DNA of 64,000 bases from Garcia nutans (lineage: Eukaryota; Streptophyta; Magnoliopsida; Malpighiales; Euphorbiaceae). The notes under the pieces were generated by a model. That model was not told the DNA's origin and did not search any database. It saw only the letters and a list, made by a program, of their open reading frames with translations. The stretch lies in contig CANTUV010000003.1 of the NCBI GenBank assembly GCA_947685225.1, positions 7,448,001 to 7,512,000 on the forward strand, given 5' to 3'. The position numbers and the translations under genes were made by a program. Positions 22,936-35,321 of this stretch are shown here, in pieces; within the stretch, counting starts at the first letter, position 1; each line of letters starts with the position of its first letter.

Positions 22936-23721
22936 GGTTCTAGCTCTAAAAGAGTTGTCTTGTTTGTACCGACATGGGTTTCCAATAATAGATGAGTGGA
23001 GTGACATAAAATTTCTTTAACAGGGATAAATCATTTTTACTCTGATGTTGTCTTGATATATTGGAGATATTAGGAAAACTTCAAATACCCTTATGTTCTT
23101 AAGAACTTCAACTCCCCTTGTGGTCTTGAGAACTTCAATTATCTTCATGGTCTTGACTATTCATTTCTTTCTTTGATCTTCTTGCCCCTTCATCTTAGTG
23201 ATCATAAGACTTGTCAAAAGTATCACAACAGCTCAGGGTAGGTTGTTGGGGTTTGTAAGCCAATGAAAAGAAAGCTAAAATTTTATGAAAGCTCAAAGGG
23301 GCAACTAGGAATTGATATTTAATTGGGTGGATGCTAGTTGTTGGCTAACCAAATAATGCCTAAATCATTTCTCCCTTAAATAAGAAGAGTTCAATTTCGC
23401 CTCAAAAATTTGTGAAAGCATGTTCTAAGGCTGACTAGGACCTAAAGGTAATTATGTAGGAGCCCTCTCTAAGTAAGTATACACAACTTAATGCTATAGA
23501 GTAATTCCCTCACTTAGTAAAGTCATTCAAGTCATGATGCATAAATTCATGAATCATCAAGCTAGATTCCTCATTAGTTGAGCACCAAAATGAACAAAGA
23601 CCAACAAAAATTTTGATGAAAGTAATTTATTCAAACAAACATAATTTAAATTTGAAAAACACAATTGTTCCAAGAAAGCAAAATTGAAAAGCAACATTCA
23701 AGCTAAGGAAAGTTTGTTGAG
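22936..23721 (-). other. B2 region just downstream of gag
   Basis: Matches B3 61190-62040 in reverse, including two copies of the 27-bp repeat at about 23095-23160. No supported ORF. Confidence 0.7.
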
Positions 23722-23827
23722 CTAAGCTCCTTCTCGTTTCACATCTTCAACATTCCCATCTTGAAAAGAGAATAAGACAAAATCTTCTTCCAATCCTTTT
23801 CCTACCATGAAGGTTGCTGGTGGTGGC
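23722..23827 (-). pseudogene. gag: B2 gag, C-terminal part, split off by solo LTR S
   Basis: Last 35 codons or so of the family B Gag, with ATFMVGKGLEEDFVL and ending DVKREGA before the stop at 23722-23724. It joins the main part at 26484 once S and one duplication copy are removed. The end agrees with B3 at 61189, which supports it as the real end of the protein. It carries no recognised enzyme domain, so Gag is followed directly by non-coding DNA. Confidence 0.8.
23823..23827. repeat. Target site duplication of solo LTR S (left copy)
   Basis: GTGGC; identical bases at 26484-26488. Confidence 0.95.
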
Positions 23828-24189
23828 TGTAACACCCCTATACCCCGTATACGTACATAGCATGCTAATACGATCGTAATATACGTATACTGAATATAGA
23901 AATGCCACGGTTTACTAAACAAACGACTCATCCCTTTTCAAAAACATGAACAAATTTAAATCATTTAAAAGAAATTATAAACACAATAAATAAAGTGTTT
24001 ATTTAAAACACAGCTGAAAATATAACAAATATTTACAAATACTTATACATCAAAACTCAAGTTTTACAAAACATAAAATATATATAAATGTTCGGCAGTA
24101 TGTCTTTGATCTTTAAGCTCCACTATCAACGCCTCAAAATCTAGACTCTACTCAGTCTAGAGGAACTCTCTGGTTCTTCTCTATCACCT

Positions 24190-24227
24190 GCGCGATGAAT
24201 CACAATCGCGCTAAGCCAATGGCTTAG
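24190..24227 (-). other. Paired-hairpin module in solo LTR S
   Basis: GCGCGAT (24190-24196) pairs with ATCGCGC (24205-24211); CTAAGCC (24211-24217), loop AAT, pairs with GGCTTAG (24221-24227). Both stems are perfect, and it is the reverse-strand form of the module in E. Confidence 0.9.
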
Positions 24228-25329
24228 TGGTACAAACTATAATAATATTATACTTTAATGAAATGTAAATGTCATAATCTCAAACATATAAACAATTTTC
24301 AAGAATCTCATTATTTGTTTATTTCATCATTCATACATCACATTGAAAACAAAGACAACCTTGGGCCCAAAAGACACTAATATGTTATTCAAAATTCAGA
24401 GTTACTGCTTTGGTCCATAATCATAATCATCAAGCCCGTAGGCGATACATATATCTCTATCCATGGATAGGGTAACAGACCCAGTCTCTTGGACCTCAAC
24501 CCGACTAAACTCGAGGAGATCCTCAACCCGGCAAGACTGTTACCTGTAACAGACCCAGTCTTTTAGACCTCAACCTGGATAAACTGAGGTGATCCTCAAC
24601 CGGGCAAGACTGTTACTATAATTCACATTTCACATTTATCAACTGGAATCAGCTTACGACCCAGTCTTTTCACCTATCCAGTACTTTATAGGCATGCCGC
24701 CAAACCCAGAACTCTGAAGGTTGAATGACACATTAGACACAAAATCTTTATACATTTCTTTCTCAATTCATTTCTCATTTCATTTTCATCATTATAGCCA
24801 ACAACCATGGCTTCATATCTCATAATCAAAATAGGCAACCATGCCTCAATCATCTCATTAGCATCATTATAGCCAACAACCATGGCTTCATATCTCATCA
24901 AGATAATATACAATATCAATTGCATTAACACCATCATCATAGCCAATCACATTGGTTTTATATCTCATTATATCTCAAATTACATTAGATCAATTGATCA
25001 TTCAAGCATACACAACCAATTGCATTAACATACCTTTCATATTTCATCATATCATCAAATGTTTTAACCCTGTAAGCAATTGCTTAACATATGTATAATC
25101 AAATATGTTAAATATCAAATCATGTGAGTGCATGCAACAATGTAGTTTGTACTTACCTTAGGAACAACTCATACCAATCTACAACCTTTATCTTTCAAGA
25201 ATTCTTCACCACCTAGGTTAGGACAATTCAACCTCTTCAATACCTAAACCAAAGGTGATAATACATACTCACTTAGAGATACACATGAGATAATAAGACT
25301 AAGAACCAACTAGGGCAAACCCTATACAT

Positions 25330-25625
25330 GACACGCTCAACAACACGGGCGTGTCCCTGACCGTGCCCTAAACTCACAACACAGAAGATTTGACACGCTC
25401 AGAACCACGGGCGTGTCACTGAACGTGTAATACATTCTGTCTCACAGAAACATTGACACGTCCAACAACATGGGCATATTCACTGCCGTGTCAATTCTTC
25501 ACCAACACAGTAGCTATGACACGCTCAGTGACATGGGCATGTCACTACTCGTGTCACCCATCCAAGAACGCAGAACCATCGACACGCCTAAAGACTTGGC
25601 CGTGCTCATGGGCGTGTCAGGCCAA
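25330..25625. repeat. 63-bp tandem array in solo LTR S
   Basis: The start GACACG recurs at 25330, 25392, 25455, 25518 and 25581, at 62-63-base intervals. Each unit holds an ACACG...CGTGT inverted pair. Confidence 0.9.
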
Positions 25626-26483
25626 AAATCCAGATTCCGGCAAAAACAACACTTAATCCAACAAATCACTTCCTTTCACCAAAATCCACTTCAAACAAAC
25701 TTAGCTCAACATACCCAAGAACCATAACAAACTTGCAAAAACACCAAAACAACTAAAAACATACATCCAACAAAAGTCAAAATCATCACCACAAACCAAA
25801 ACACACCCACAACACTTTCTCTTCCAACAAACTTACTCTTTCCTTCAATCCAACCCCAAAATCCAAAATCACTTGAACCAAACACTCTTAAACACATCTT
25901 AATCAAACATATTCACATACCATCAACAATCAACCAACAAACTCAAACACATCTTAAAATAAAATCAAGGAATCAAGAGGAAACTTACCAAGGATGAAGA
26001 AACTCTTAAATTTCCAACTTGATCACTTGAAAACTTCCTTAGATCTTGAGTTTAGAAGATCAAATCTCCCTCTTGCTCTCTTGATTCTTTGCTAGCCGGC
26101 CAAAAGAAGAGAAAAAAGGAAAGAAAGGAAAATGAGAGCAAGTGGTCCATGAAGAAGAAAGAAGGAAAGAAGAAACAAAGTCAAATCTCAACCACTCTCT
26201 CCTCAAAATCCTCTCCTCCAAGCGTTTATATTAAAATATTCCAAATATCTCAATCCACTCACTAAATTTTCCATTTCCATTAATTAACTTAATTAATTAA
26301 AAATCATTAACTATTCATCTTTGACCTCCACTAACTTGACTTGTATATGTTGTATATATTGCTATATATACAACATATACACTCTCTTCACTTCCTTTTT
26401 CTTTCCAAATACACATATACATTAAATCCAATTAAAACAACAATTATACCCAAAACTTCTAGGGCACATTTTGGGATATTACA

Positions 26484-27918
26484 GTGGCACTCTGTAGAAC
26501 TTAGGTAGAGGATTGCTTTTGGTATTAGGCTTATCTAGCTCGGGTAGCTTACCACCGTCAATCAAGTCTTGGATCTCATGCCTTAGACGAGCACATTTAT
26601 CCGTCTTATGTCCTTGCATTTGATGAAATTGACAGAAGGCCTCGGCATTGAAGTTTGGTGGCAGGGGATTATGTAGCGGTCGAGGAGCCAACGGTTGTAA
26701 TAACCCTTTCTTTTGTAGCTTGTTGAAAACCCAAGATAGAGCTTTCCCCAATTCTAAGAATTATCTTTTATTTCCTCGACCAGTCACATTAATATTAACT
26801 TCTTTTTACGTGCTTTGATTGCTAGGCTGATAATTCCCTTTCTCATTCCTTCTTATTGAAAAGCGATTCTTCCTTTCCTACTCTTTATTATGTAGACCAG
26901 CTTGGAGAAGATCTTTGAAATCCTTTATAAGGGTGTGAGACATCCTTTCACAGAGATTGGGCAGGACGCCTCTCACAATCATCCTTATTTGATCAGATTC
27001 ATCGGGCCTTTTCTTGAGCAAAGCAGCCTTATTTCTCCACCTTTTCACATAGTCCACAAAATTCTCATTTGGCTTTGTCTAATGGACTCCACTTCCATTA
27101 AGGTAACTTCCATCTCGACATTGTATCCATATTATTGGATGAAAGCCTTGTACAACATGTCCCAATCTTTTTGAGTACTTTCCTCTAAGGTGTTGAACCA
27201 ATTTTGGACAATAGGGTCCAATGAGAGCATGAAATATCTTAAAGTTTGAGCTTTAGTAGCTCGGGCAGACTACATAGCAGTGATGTACTACTTCACATGG
27301 AGATAAGGGTTCCAGTACCATTGTATCTTGCAAAGGAAGGCATCTTAAACTTATAAGGACCTCCTCATCTTGTTCAAATAGTTTGTCAATCTCGGACATC
27401 TCTTCAATTTTTAGCTTCTTCTCAATTTTTTTTTCTAAATCAACAATCATCTTCTCAATATTAGATGTCTTGGTCTTTTCAATAGTTGTCTTCTCAACAA
27501 CCTTTAGCTCCTTTTTGTCTTGAGGATCTTGGAAGTATTGAGCCCAATCATCATCATCATCATCAATGATCACCTGATCATCATCAAAAACCACTTCACC
27601 AACTTTAGCCTTCCCTTTGTCATTTGGCTTCTTAGTGGTAGCAGATGCTTCGGCATGATTTCCTAAAATTTCAGCTAATTGGTTCTTCATGGTCTCAGCC
27701 AGGTCCTCTTTTATTTATTCCATCTTGGCATTGAGGGCGTCATCCACCATTCTTTGAATTTGTTTAGGCTCCATTGCTTTTGGTGAAAAAGAGATTGAGT
27801 CGTTGCTAGATTCTTTATCTTCGGCGTAGGTCGGATTGTCGTAAGCTTTTGAACTATCATAATCCAGGGCTGTGAGCCAAAGAGGATCAATGATATGACA
27901 TGTGATGCATGTATGCAT
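26484..27918 (-). pseudogene. gag: B2 gag, main part, frameshifted
   Basis: Gag-like protein of family B, starting at the ATG at 27918. In order it has the N-terminal domain (WLTALDYD), a helical segment (MEPKQIQRMVDDALNAK), an acidic run, a coiled-coil-like charged region, a Retrotrans_gag-like core, and a Cys/His motif CQFHQMQGHKTDKC near 26600-26640 of the form C-x2-H-x4-H-x4-C, followed by RHEIQDLIDGG. Breaks: a stop at 27715-27717, and at least two single-base deletions after DEEV (about 27355 and 27310) relative to B3. Solo LTR S then cuts the C-terminus. The protein would form virus-like particles and bind element RNA; this copy is dead. No pol follows it. Confidence 0.85.
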
Positions 27919-28717
27919 GTATGCACAAACAATAAACAAACAAGGATAAATAAGACATTCCTTCCAACCTTATAACATCCACACACGAATGGTGAGTCTC
28001 TTTTCCTAGGTAATATGGTTAACAAAATACCAACTTGGGGTATCTTGTTTTTTGAATAATTCCCTCGGACGTTTCAACCAATAGTTATATTTTCAAAAAT
28101 GGAAATCAGTTCATGATAATTCCCATTAATTAGGTTTTAATCCATTCAACCAACTAAAATAGCTTTTATGCTATATTGGATTAAAACTAAATTGAGAGGT
28201 TTATTATAAATTTATTTCTCACTTAAAAAAAGTAACTAATAATTCATGCCAAAAACAAGCCCATGATTAATTATTTCTTAGTATTAACTAGGCTCACAAT
28301 TGATTTTTGGTGTTTCGTAATTTACCTAAATATTTTGCAAGCTCTTTGTAAGAAAAGGTTGGATGAAAATAATTTTATTTCTATGTCCATTGTAAAAAGA
28401 TTTTAGAAAAAATGGATTTTGGGCTTAGTATTTAGGTTATGAGCAAAAGAATTTTTTATTTTATTTTTAGAAAAAGTTTTATGTCCAAAGACCATCTTGA
28501 AAAGTTTTGAAAATTGGTTTGGTCTTTTGGATTTTAAAGAAAAATTTATTTTGATCTCACAATGTATTTAGGTCATATTAGAAAAAGAACAAACCAAATA
28601 AGCCAAGATTTAAGCCAAGATAAATTAACCATAGTCAAACAACAAGCATTTGGGGTAAAATCCTAAGGAAAGTAACTAGGCTAATTATATGAGCTTTAGT
28701 CTTTGGGTAAAAAGGCT
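27919..28717 (-). other. B2 leader, part 1
   Basis: Non-coding leader homologous to 543-1335 in B1 and 48500-49300 in B3, ending at the insertion site of C. Confidence 0.8.
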
Positions 28718-28722
28718 TAGGT
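28718..28722. repeat. Target site duplication of C (left copy)
   Basis: TAGGT; matched at 38102-38106. Confidence 0.95.
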
Positions 28723-30240
28723 TGTAACACCTCTATACCCCGTATACATATACCACATTTACTCTCAATATGTAATACCCATATACCGGATACAAGGATG
28801 TCACATTCTAATTGAAACAAACCAATCTTTCTAATTAACAACCTGAGAAAACTTAAAACATTTAAGTTATATTATAGAACATAATAGATAATACATTTGC
28901 TTAATAAGCAGCGGAAAATGTAGCGGCATTTACATATATATATACATCAAAATGGATAAATACAAAAATATAGAATTATACATGCTAGGGCAAACTCAAT
29001 CTCTTCAAAACCTAATCCAATTGTAAATATAAACACTCACTTAGTGATACACATAAGAAAATAAGAACAAGAACCAACTAGGGAAAACTCTACACATAGC
29101 ATGCTCAACAACACGGGCATGCCCCTGATCGTGCCTTAAATCAACAACACAGAAGCTTTGACACGCTCAGTGACATGGGCGTGTCATTGCACGTGTCAAT
29201 TCTCCTTCAACACAGAAACTATGGCACGCTCAGTGACATGGGCGTGTCACTGGACGTGTCAATATACCAACAACACAGTAAATGTGACACGCTCAGTGAC
29301 ATGGGGGTGTCACTGGTCGTGTCACCCATCCAGAAAATAGAACCATTGACACACCCAAAGACTTGGCCGTGCTCATGGGCATGTCAAGCCAAAAATCTTG
29401 ATTCCAACACCAATAATACTACATCCAACAAACATCATAATTTATCCTTTTTCACTCCAAACAAACTTACCCAAAACCATCAATAAACCATACTAAACTT
29501 GCATAAACACCAAAACAACTCAATACATACATCAAAACACAATCACAACCATCATCACAACTCAACACATACACAATCCACAACTCTTGCTTTCTTTTCA
29601 CCAAACTTAACCTTTCCTTCAAACCAACCCCAAAATCAAAGCCAAATAGACAAAACAATCTCAAACACATCAAAATTAACCATACAGATATCATCAACAA
29701 CTATTCCCAAAACTCAATTCACAAACTCAAAAGAAAACCAAAGAATCAAGTTAGAAAACTTACCAAAAGTGATGAAAACCCTTCAAACTCCAACTTGATC
29801 TCTTGAAACACCTTAAAATCTTGAGTTAGAGAGCAACAAAAATCCCTCTCCTTCAAGCTATGGTGATGGCTGGCCAAAGAGAAGAAAGAAGAAGATGAAA
29901 ATGAAAGTCAACCTATTCATATGTCTCTTAAACCACACAATTCTATAATTAATCTCCACCAAGCAATTTAAATATTATAATATTACAAATATCATCTTCC
30001 ACTTAAATAAATTTCCATTTAAAATAATCAATAACTCTCATTTGACCATCTCATAAGTTGACTTGTATATGTTGTATATATCTCTATATATACAACATAT
30101 ACACACTCCTCTTAAGCATTAATACACCCTTCTCTTTCCTTTCTTATCTTCCCACTTAAACATGTATACACTTATAACATTTAATCCAAGTACAACAATA
30201 AGCATCCCAAAATTTTAGGGTATAGTTTAGGATATTACAA
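28723..30240 (-). repeat. C 3' LTR, with internal deletion
   Basis: 1518-bp LTR. It matches 35118-38101 except that the LINE tail is absent and a block equal to 35876-36849 (974 bp) is missing, with the break near 28987. The lost block contains the paired hairpins and the CTTCAAGG module. It keeps the 63-bp array (29100-29390). Confidence 0.93.
29100..29395. repeat. 63-bp tandem array in C 3' LTR
   Basis: CACGCT of each unit falls at 29162, 29225 and 29288, an exact 63-base period, with weaker units on both sides. Because 63 is a multiple of three it gives a false repeat peptide (MTRSVTWACH). Confidence 0.92.
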
Positions 30241-30241
30241 T

Positions 30242-30277
30242 TCTCCCCCTCTACAAATAAATTTCATCCTCGAAATT
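30242..30277 (-). promoter_or_regulatory. C polypurine tract and conserved TCGAGG motif
   Basis: Plus TCTCCCCCTCT at 30242-30252 is the complement of the polypurine tract. At 30260-30277 is the complement of AATTTCGAGGATGAAATT, the near-palindrome found just after pol in F. Confidence 0.85.
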
Positions 30278-30285
30278 ACCTGATC

Positions 30286-33200
30286 TCAAGTCTGGAATAG
30301 CTGTGGATACTGGTCTCGCATCACTTACTCATTCTCCCAAGTTGCCTCTTCCTTAGCATGATTCTTCCAAAGAACCTTCACAAGTGGCACTTTCTTATTT
30401 CTTAACTCTTTCATTTCATGTGCCATGATAACCACTGGTTCTTCTTCAAAAGTCAGATCTCGACTCACCTCAATAGTTTCCACTGACAAAACATGAGATG
30501 GGTCTGATCTGTACCTCCGTAGCATAGAAATATGGAAGACATAGTGAATTCTATTCAATTCAGGCGGCAAAGCAAGTCAATAAGCAATTGGTCCAACTCT
30601 CTCCAATACTTCATAAGGTCCAATAAAACGAGGACTCAATTTCCCTTTGCAGCCAAATTTCAAAATCTTCTTCCAAGGAGACACTTTAAAAAATACTTTA
30701 TCTCCTACATCGAACTCTATGTCTCTCCTTTCCAAATCTGAATATGATTTTTGCCGATCTGAGGCTGCTTTCAAACGATCCCGAATTATCTTCAATTTCT
30801 CTTCTGTTTCTTTAATCAAATCGGGACCAACCAACTTACCTTCTCCAACTTCATCCTAACATAGAGGCATCCTGCATCTTCTACCATAGAATGCCTCATA
30901 AGGTGCCATTCTAATACTGGATTGATGACTGTTATTATAGGCAAATTCCATCAATGGCAAAAATCTGTCCCAACTCCCAGAGAAATCAATAACACAGCTT
31001 CTCAACATATCCTCCAAAATCTGTATCACCCTTTCTGACTGCCCATCAGTCTGAGGATGGAAAGAAGTGCTAAAATTCAACCGAGAACCCAAAGCATTAT
31101 GCAAACTCTTCCAAAATCTTGAAGTGAACCGGGGATCTCAATCAGACACTAAAGAAATTGGAACTCCATGCAATCTTACTATCTCACTAATATACATCTC
31201 AGCCAATTTCTCCAGAGAATAGTCCATTCGGACTAGAAGGAAATGAGTTGTCTTTGTTAACCGATCAACAATCACCCAAATGGTATCATGCTTCTTCTGA
31301 GTCAACGGCAAACCAGTCACAAAATCCATCGTTACACGTTCCCATTTCCATTCTGGCACTGTTAAAGGTTGGAGCAACCCTAAAGGAATTTGATGCTCGG
31401 TCTTCACTCTCTGACAAGTGAGACATTTAGATACAAACTCTGCTATGTCCCTCTTCATACCCGACCACCAATAATGTTGCTTCAAATCATGATACATCTT
31501 GGTATTCCCAGGGTGCATAGCAAAAGCCGACTGATGTGCTTCCTCTAAAATAGTCTTTTTCAATCTTGCATCATCAGAAACACACAATCTATTTTTGAAC
31601 CAAAGACTACCATCATCTCTCACATGAAAATCTCTACTTTTTCCTTTTTGGCAATCTGACACAATCTTCTGAATTCTTTCATCTGCCAATTGAGCCTCTC
31701 TAATCTGATTCAATAGCACCAGTCTCAATTGCAACTGAGCTAACAAAGCACCATCATTGCATGCTTCAAAACTAGCATGCAACGCTCTCAACTCAACAAG
31801 CAATGAGAGCGAATAAGCTGTCAAACCTGCCAAAGACTTTTGACTCAAGGCATCAGCAACAACATTTGCCTTACCAGGATGATAATCAATCAAACAATCG
31901 TAGTCTTTAATCAACCCTAACCACCGTCTCTGCTGAAGATTCAGCTCTCTCTGAACCCCTAAGTATTTCAAACTCTTGTGATCTGTATAGATGTAACATT
32001 TCTCCCCATACAAGTAGTGTCGCCAAATCTTCAAAGCAAACACTATGGCTGCTAACTCTAAATCATGCGTCGAATAATTCAACTCATGTGGCTTCAACTG
32101 CCAAGAAGCATAAGCTATGACTCTATCCTCCTGCATCAAAACACAATCTAAACCACTATGTGAAGCATCACTGTAAATCACATATGGTTTATCTTCCACA
32201 GGCAGGGTAAGAATAGGAGCTTGAGTCAACATCTCTTTCACCTGCTCAAAGCTTGCTTGACACTGATCTGTCCATACGAATCTAACTCCCTTCCGAAGTA
32301 ATCTGGTGAGTGGAGTAGCTATCAAAGAAAAACCCTTCACAAATCGTCAATAATAGCCTGCCAAGCCCAGAAAAGTTCAAACTTCAGTCACTGATTTCGG
32401 TGTACTCCAATTCAAAATAGCTTTAACTTTACTCGGATCAACTCTTATACCATCTGGTGAAACCACATGACCGAGAAAAGTCACTTGATCAAGCCAAAAC
32501 TCACACTTAGACAGCTTAGCATACAACTGCTTCTCCCTCAAGGTCTGTAATACAATCTATAGATGCTTGTCATGCTCCTCCTTATTAAAGGAATACACCG
32601 AAATATCATCAATAAAGACAACCACAAACTGATCTAGATAAGGTCTAAACACTTTATTCATCAAATCCATAAAATCTCCTGGTGCATTCGTCAACCTAAA
32701 AGGCATCACCAAGAACTTATAATGCCCATACCTTGTGCGGAAAGCTGTCTTAGATATGTCTTCAGCTTTGACTCTCAACTGATGGTATCCCGATCTCAAA
32801 TCAATCTTGGAGAAAACTGTTGCTCCCTTTAATTGATCAAAGAGATCATCTATCATAGGCAAAGGATACTTATTCTTAATAGTCACCTTGTTCAACTGTC
32901 TATAATCAATGCACAATCTCAAAGTACCATCCTTCTTCTTCACAAACAAAATAGGAGCTCCCCACGGAGAAACACTAGGGCGACCAAACCCTTTATCCAA
33001 CAACTCCTGCAGCTGCACCTTCAATTCCCTCAACTCAGTAGGTGCCATTCGATAGGGAGTAATAGAGATGGGAGTGGTACCAGGAAACAAATCGACACCA
33101 AACTCAACCTCTCTCTCAGGGGGTATCCATGGTAACTCCTCAGGAAAAACATCTGGGAATTCTTCAACTGTGGGTATACTATCAAGTTGAGAACCCACTA

Positions 33201-34944
33201 CCCTTGTATCTACCACATGAGCAAGATAAGCCTCACATCCCTTTCGAATCAACCTCCTAGCTGCAACAGCTGAAACAAACAGGGATGCAAGTTGTCTCTG
33301 CTCACTAGATACCATCACACTCTTACCATCACTAGTTCTCAGGGTAACACACTTATTTTGACAGTCTACCATAGCTCCATGCTTAGGCAACCAATCCATG
33401 CCCAAAATCAAATCATACTCTTTAAAAGGCATTTCAATCAAATCACCCAAGAACTCCTCATCTTGCACTACAACTGAACTATCTCGGTGCAACTTGCTAA
33501 CTACCACACTATGCCTTAAAGGATTTGTCACCAAGACATCAAATCCTAGGGACTCAGAATGCAATTCAGACACAAGCAAGATGGATGCACTTATATATAA
33601 ATGAGTAGATCCTGGATCAATAAGAGCAAGAACTGAAATGCCAAATAAAGAAAATATACCCGCAATGACTGTTGAATTATTCGGCTGCCTCTGCATCACA
33701 TACACTCACTGAGATGGCCCAGCCTCATCTGGCCTACTACCTTCAAATGTAAAGCCTCCTCTTTGACTAATCCTAGGTCGGCCACCTCTACTGAAACCTC
33801 TGCCCCCTCGACCTCCTCTGCTGACACTGGGTCAAGAAGTTGCAGTATCAATCTGTCTATCTACCAGTAACTTAGGGCAATCTTTAATGAAATGGTCAGG
33901 CTACCCACATCTAAAACACACTCCTGGTCCACCCGTTTTCCAGCAAGCACCACCATGTGCCGTACCACAATAAACACATGTAGGTGGAATAGATCTATGA
34001 ACCACTGGAGTCAGAGCACTAGCTACAGAAACTGTAGGTCTCTATCTCTGCCTCTGATATGGTACTAACCTAGTAGGCTGCCTCTGGCCCTTACTGACTC
34101 TCTGAACAAAGCTTCCTCTGCCTCTCTTCATAGATGAAGACCTTACCTCAAACTGGGGTCTCCTTACTCTAGTCTCCTCCTCAGTAGCAGCTGCTATAAT
34201 ACCCTGTGCTCTCTCAACACTCCTAGCTGCTGCAACCAACTAAGAAAAGTCTTGGTACCGAGAACCAGCAACAATACACATAATAGAGGGTCTCAACCCT
34301 TCCTCAAATCTCCTACACTGGTCTATCTCATCTGAAATAATCCCACTGGCATAATGACTCAACCGGATATACTCAATCTCATACTCTGTCACTGTCCGGT
34401 TACCTTGTCTTAGATTCAAAAACTCCATCTTTTTAGCATCCTTATACTCCCTCGGAGTATACTTCTGCTCAAACTCCCACAGAAAATCACCATAAGTCAA
34501 AGTCGGTGGATCATCCATGGCATGTGGAACTGTCTTCCACCAATTAGACGCATCTCTCTACAGCAGTGATCTAGCATAATCAAATTTCTCTTCAGAAGTA
34601 GCTTGCAGCTGAATGAATACCCTCTGAACTCTATCCAACCACTGCTCAGCTACTGCAGGATCTGTAGTACCAAAGAAATCTTCAGCCCTAAACTTCCTCA
34701 ATTTATCATACTGCCTCACCGGTACTTGTGGTTGTGGTTGCGGTAGCGGTTGTTGCACTAGAGCTTACCTCAATAACTCTACCATATGCGTAACCAAACT
34801 GGCGGAATCTCATCCAGCAGTTGGTCTCTTTGGCACAGGAGCAGGTGCCTCTCCAACTCTCTCAACCCTAGCTCTTTCTCTACCCTCAACAGGGGCTACA
34901 CTCTCAGCACTACCTTCTATGGACTGACGTGACTGAGACGCCAT
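30286..34944 (-). pseudogene. gag-pol: C gag-pol polyprotein, full length with nonsense mutations
   Basis: Reading frame of about 4.66 kb, close in length to F (4.64 kb) and collinear with it, starting at the ATG at 34944 (MASQSRQSIEG). Recognised parts: Gag core (YDKLRKFRAEDFFGTTDP), a CCHC region near 33900, protease with DPGSTH, RT with FIDD in place of the FVDD of F, RNase H (YSDASHSGL), integrase zinc finger and DDE residues (TMDF, VSD, DGQSERV), and the chromodomain (EEATWENE). All open segments lie in one frame. Stops include 34558, 34240, 34042, 32557, about 32344, 31138, 30856, 30577 and 30325. Compared with F, several are simple CAG-to-TAG, CGA-to-TGA or TGG-to-TAG changes. No frameshift is apparent, although I did not check every codon between the open segments. 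Inactive. Confidence 0.92.
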
Positions 34945-35097
34945 CACTACCTATCTCTGCAAACACAGCAGAATATACCTCATCAAAGATTAGAAACTGC
35001 CAGTGCCAATGCATGTATCTTATTCAAAAACCATATTTTAAAATCAAAATTTTCCTTTTCTCTTACAATTCACCTAGGTTGAGAACCTCAAAACCTA

Positions 35098-35110
35098 GGC
35101 TCTGATAACA
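35098..35110 (-). promoter_or_regulatory. C primer-binding site, one base altered
   Basis: Plus GGCTCTGATAACA against GGCTCTGATACCA in A; initiator tRNA-Met type with one mismatch close to the priming end. Confidence 0.88.
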
Positions 35111-35321
35111 AAACAATTGTAACACCCCTATACCCCGTATACATATACCACTTATACTGTCAATATGTAATACCCGTATACCGGATACAAAGATTTCACA
35201 TTCCATTTGAAACAAACCAATCTTTCTAATTAACAACCTGAGAAAACTTAAAACATTTAAGTTATATTATAGAACATAATAGATAAAATGTTTACTTAAT
35301 AAGCAGCGAAAAATGTAGCGG

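Larger units (their letters stand above)
23828..26483 (-). mobile_element. S: solo LTR of a chromovirus-type element
   Basis: Single 2.66-kb LTR starting TGTAACACCCCTATACCCCG and ending GGGATATTACA on plus, between GTGGC duplications, inserted in B2 gag. On the minus strand it starts TGTAATATCCC like E and F. Modules from left: perfect paired hairpins (24190-24227), a two-unit CCAGTCTCTTGGACCTCAAC repeat (24475-24620), duplicated ATAGCCAACAACCATGGCTT units (24793-24965) and a five-unit 63-bp array (25330-25625). It is a relic of an element removed by LTR recombination. Confidence 0.95.

Noticed and set aside
22800..23020. Lys/Glu-rich or Phe/Ser-rich ORFs
   Set aside because: Products of the pyrimidine/purine tract, with no conservation as protein.
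25330..25625. Regularly spaced repeats as a CRISPR array
   Set aside because: Units are contiguous tandem copies without unique spacers, inside a plant LTR.
29158..29340. Cys-rich repeat peptide (MTRSVTWACH units), also at 25453 and 37020
   Set aside because: It is the translation of the 63-bp LTR array on the strand opposite to the element. The period of 63 keeps the frame open by arithmetic.
30647..30859. Plus-strand ORFs across 30532-34240 (and minus-strand ORFs across F gag-pol)
   Set aside because: Antisense shadows of the gag-pol reading frame.
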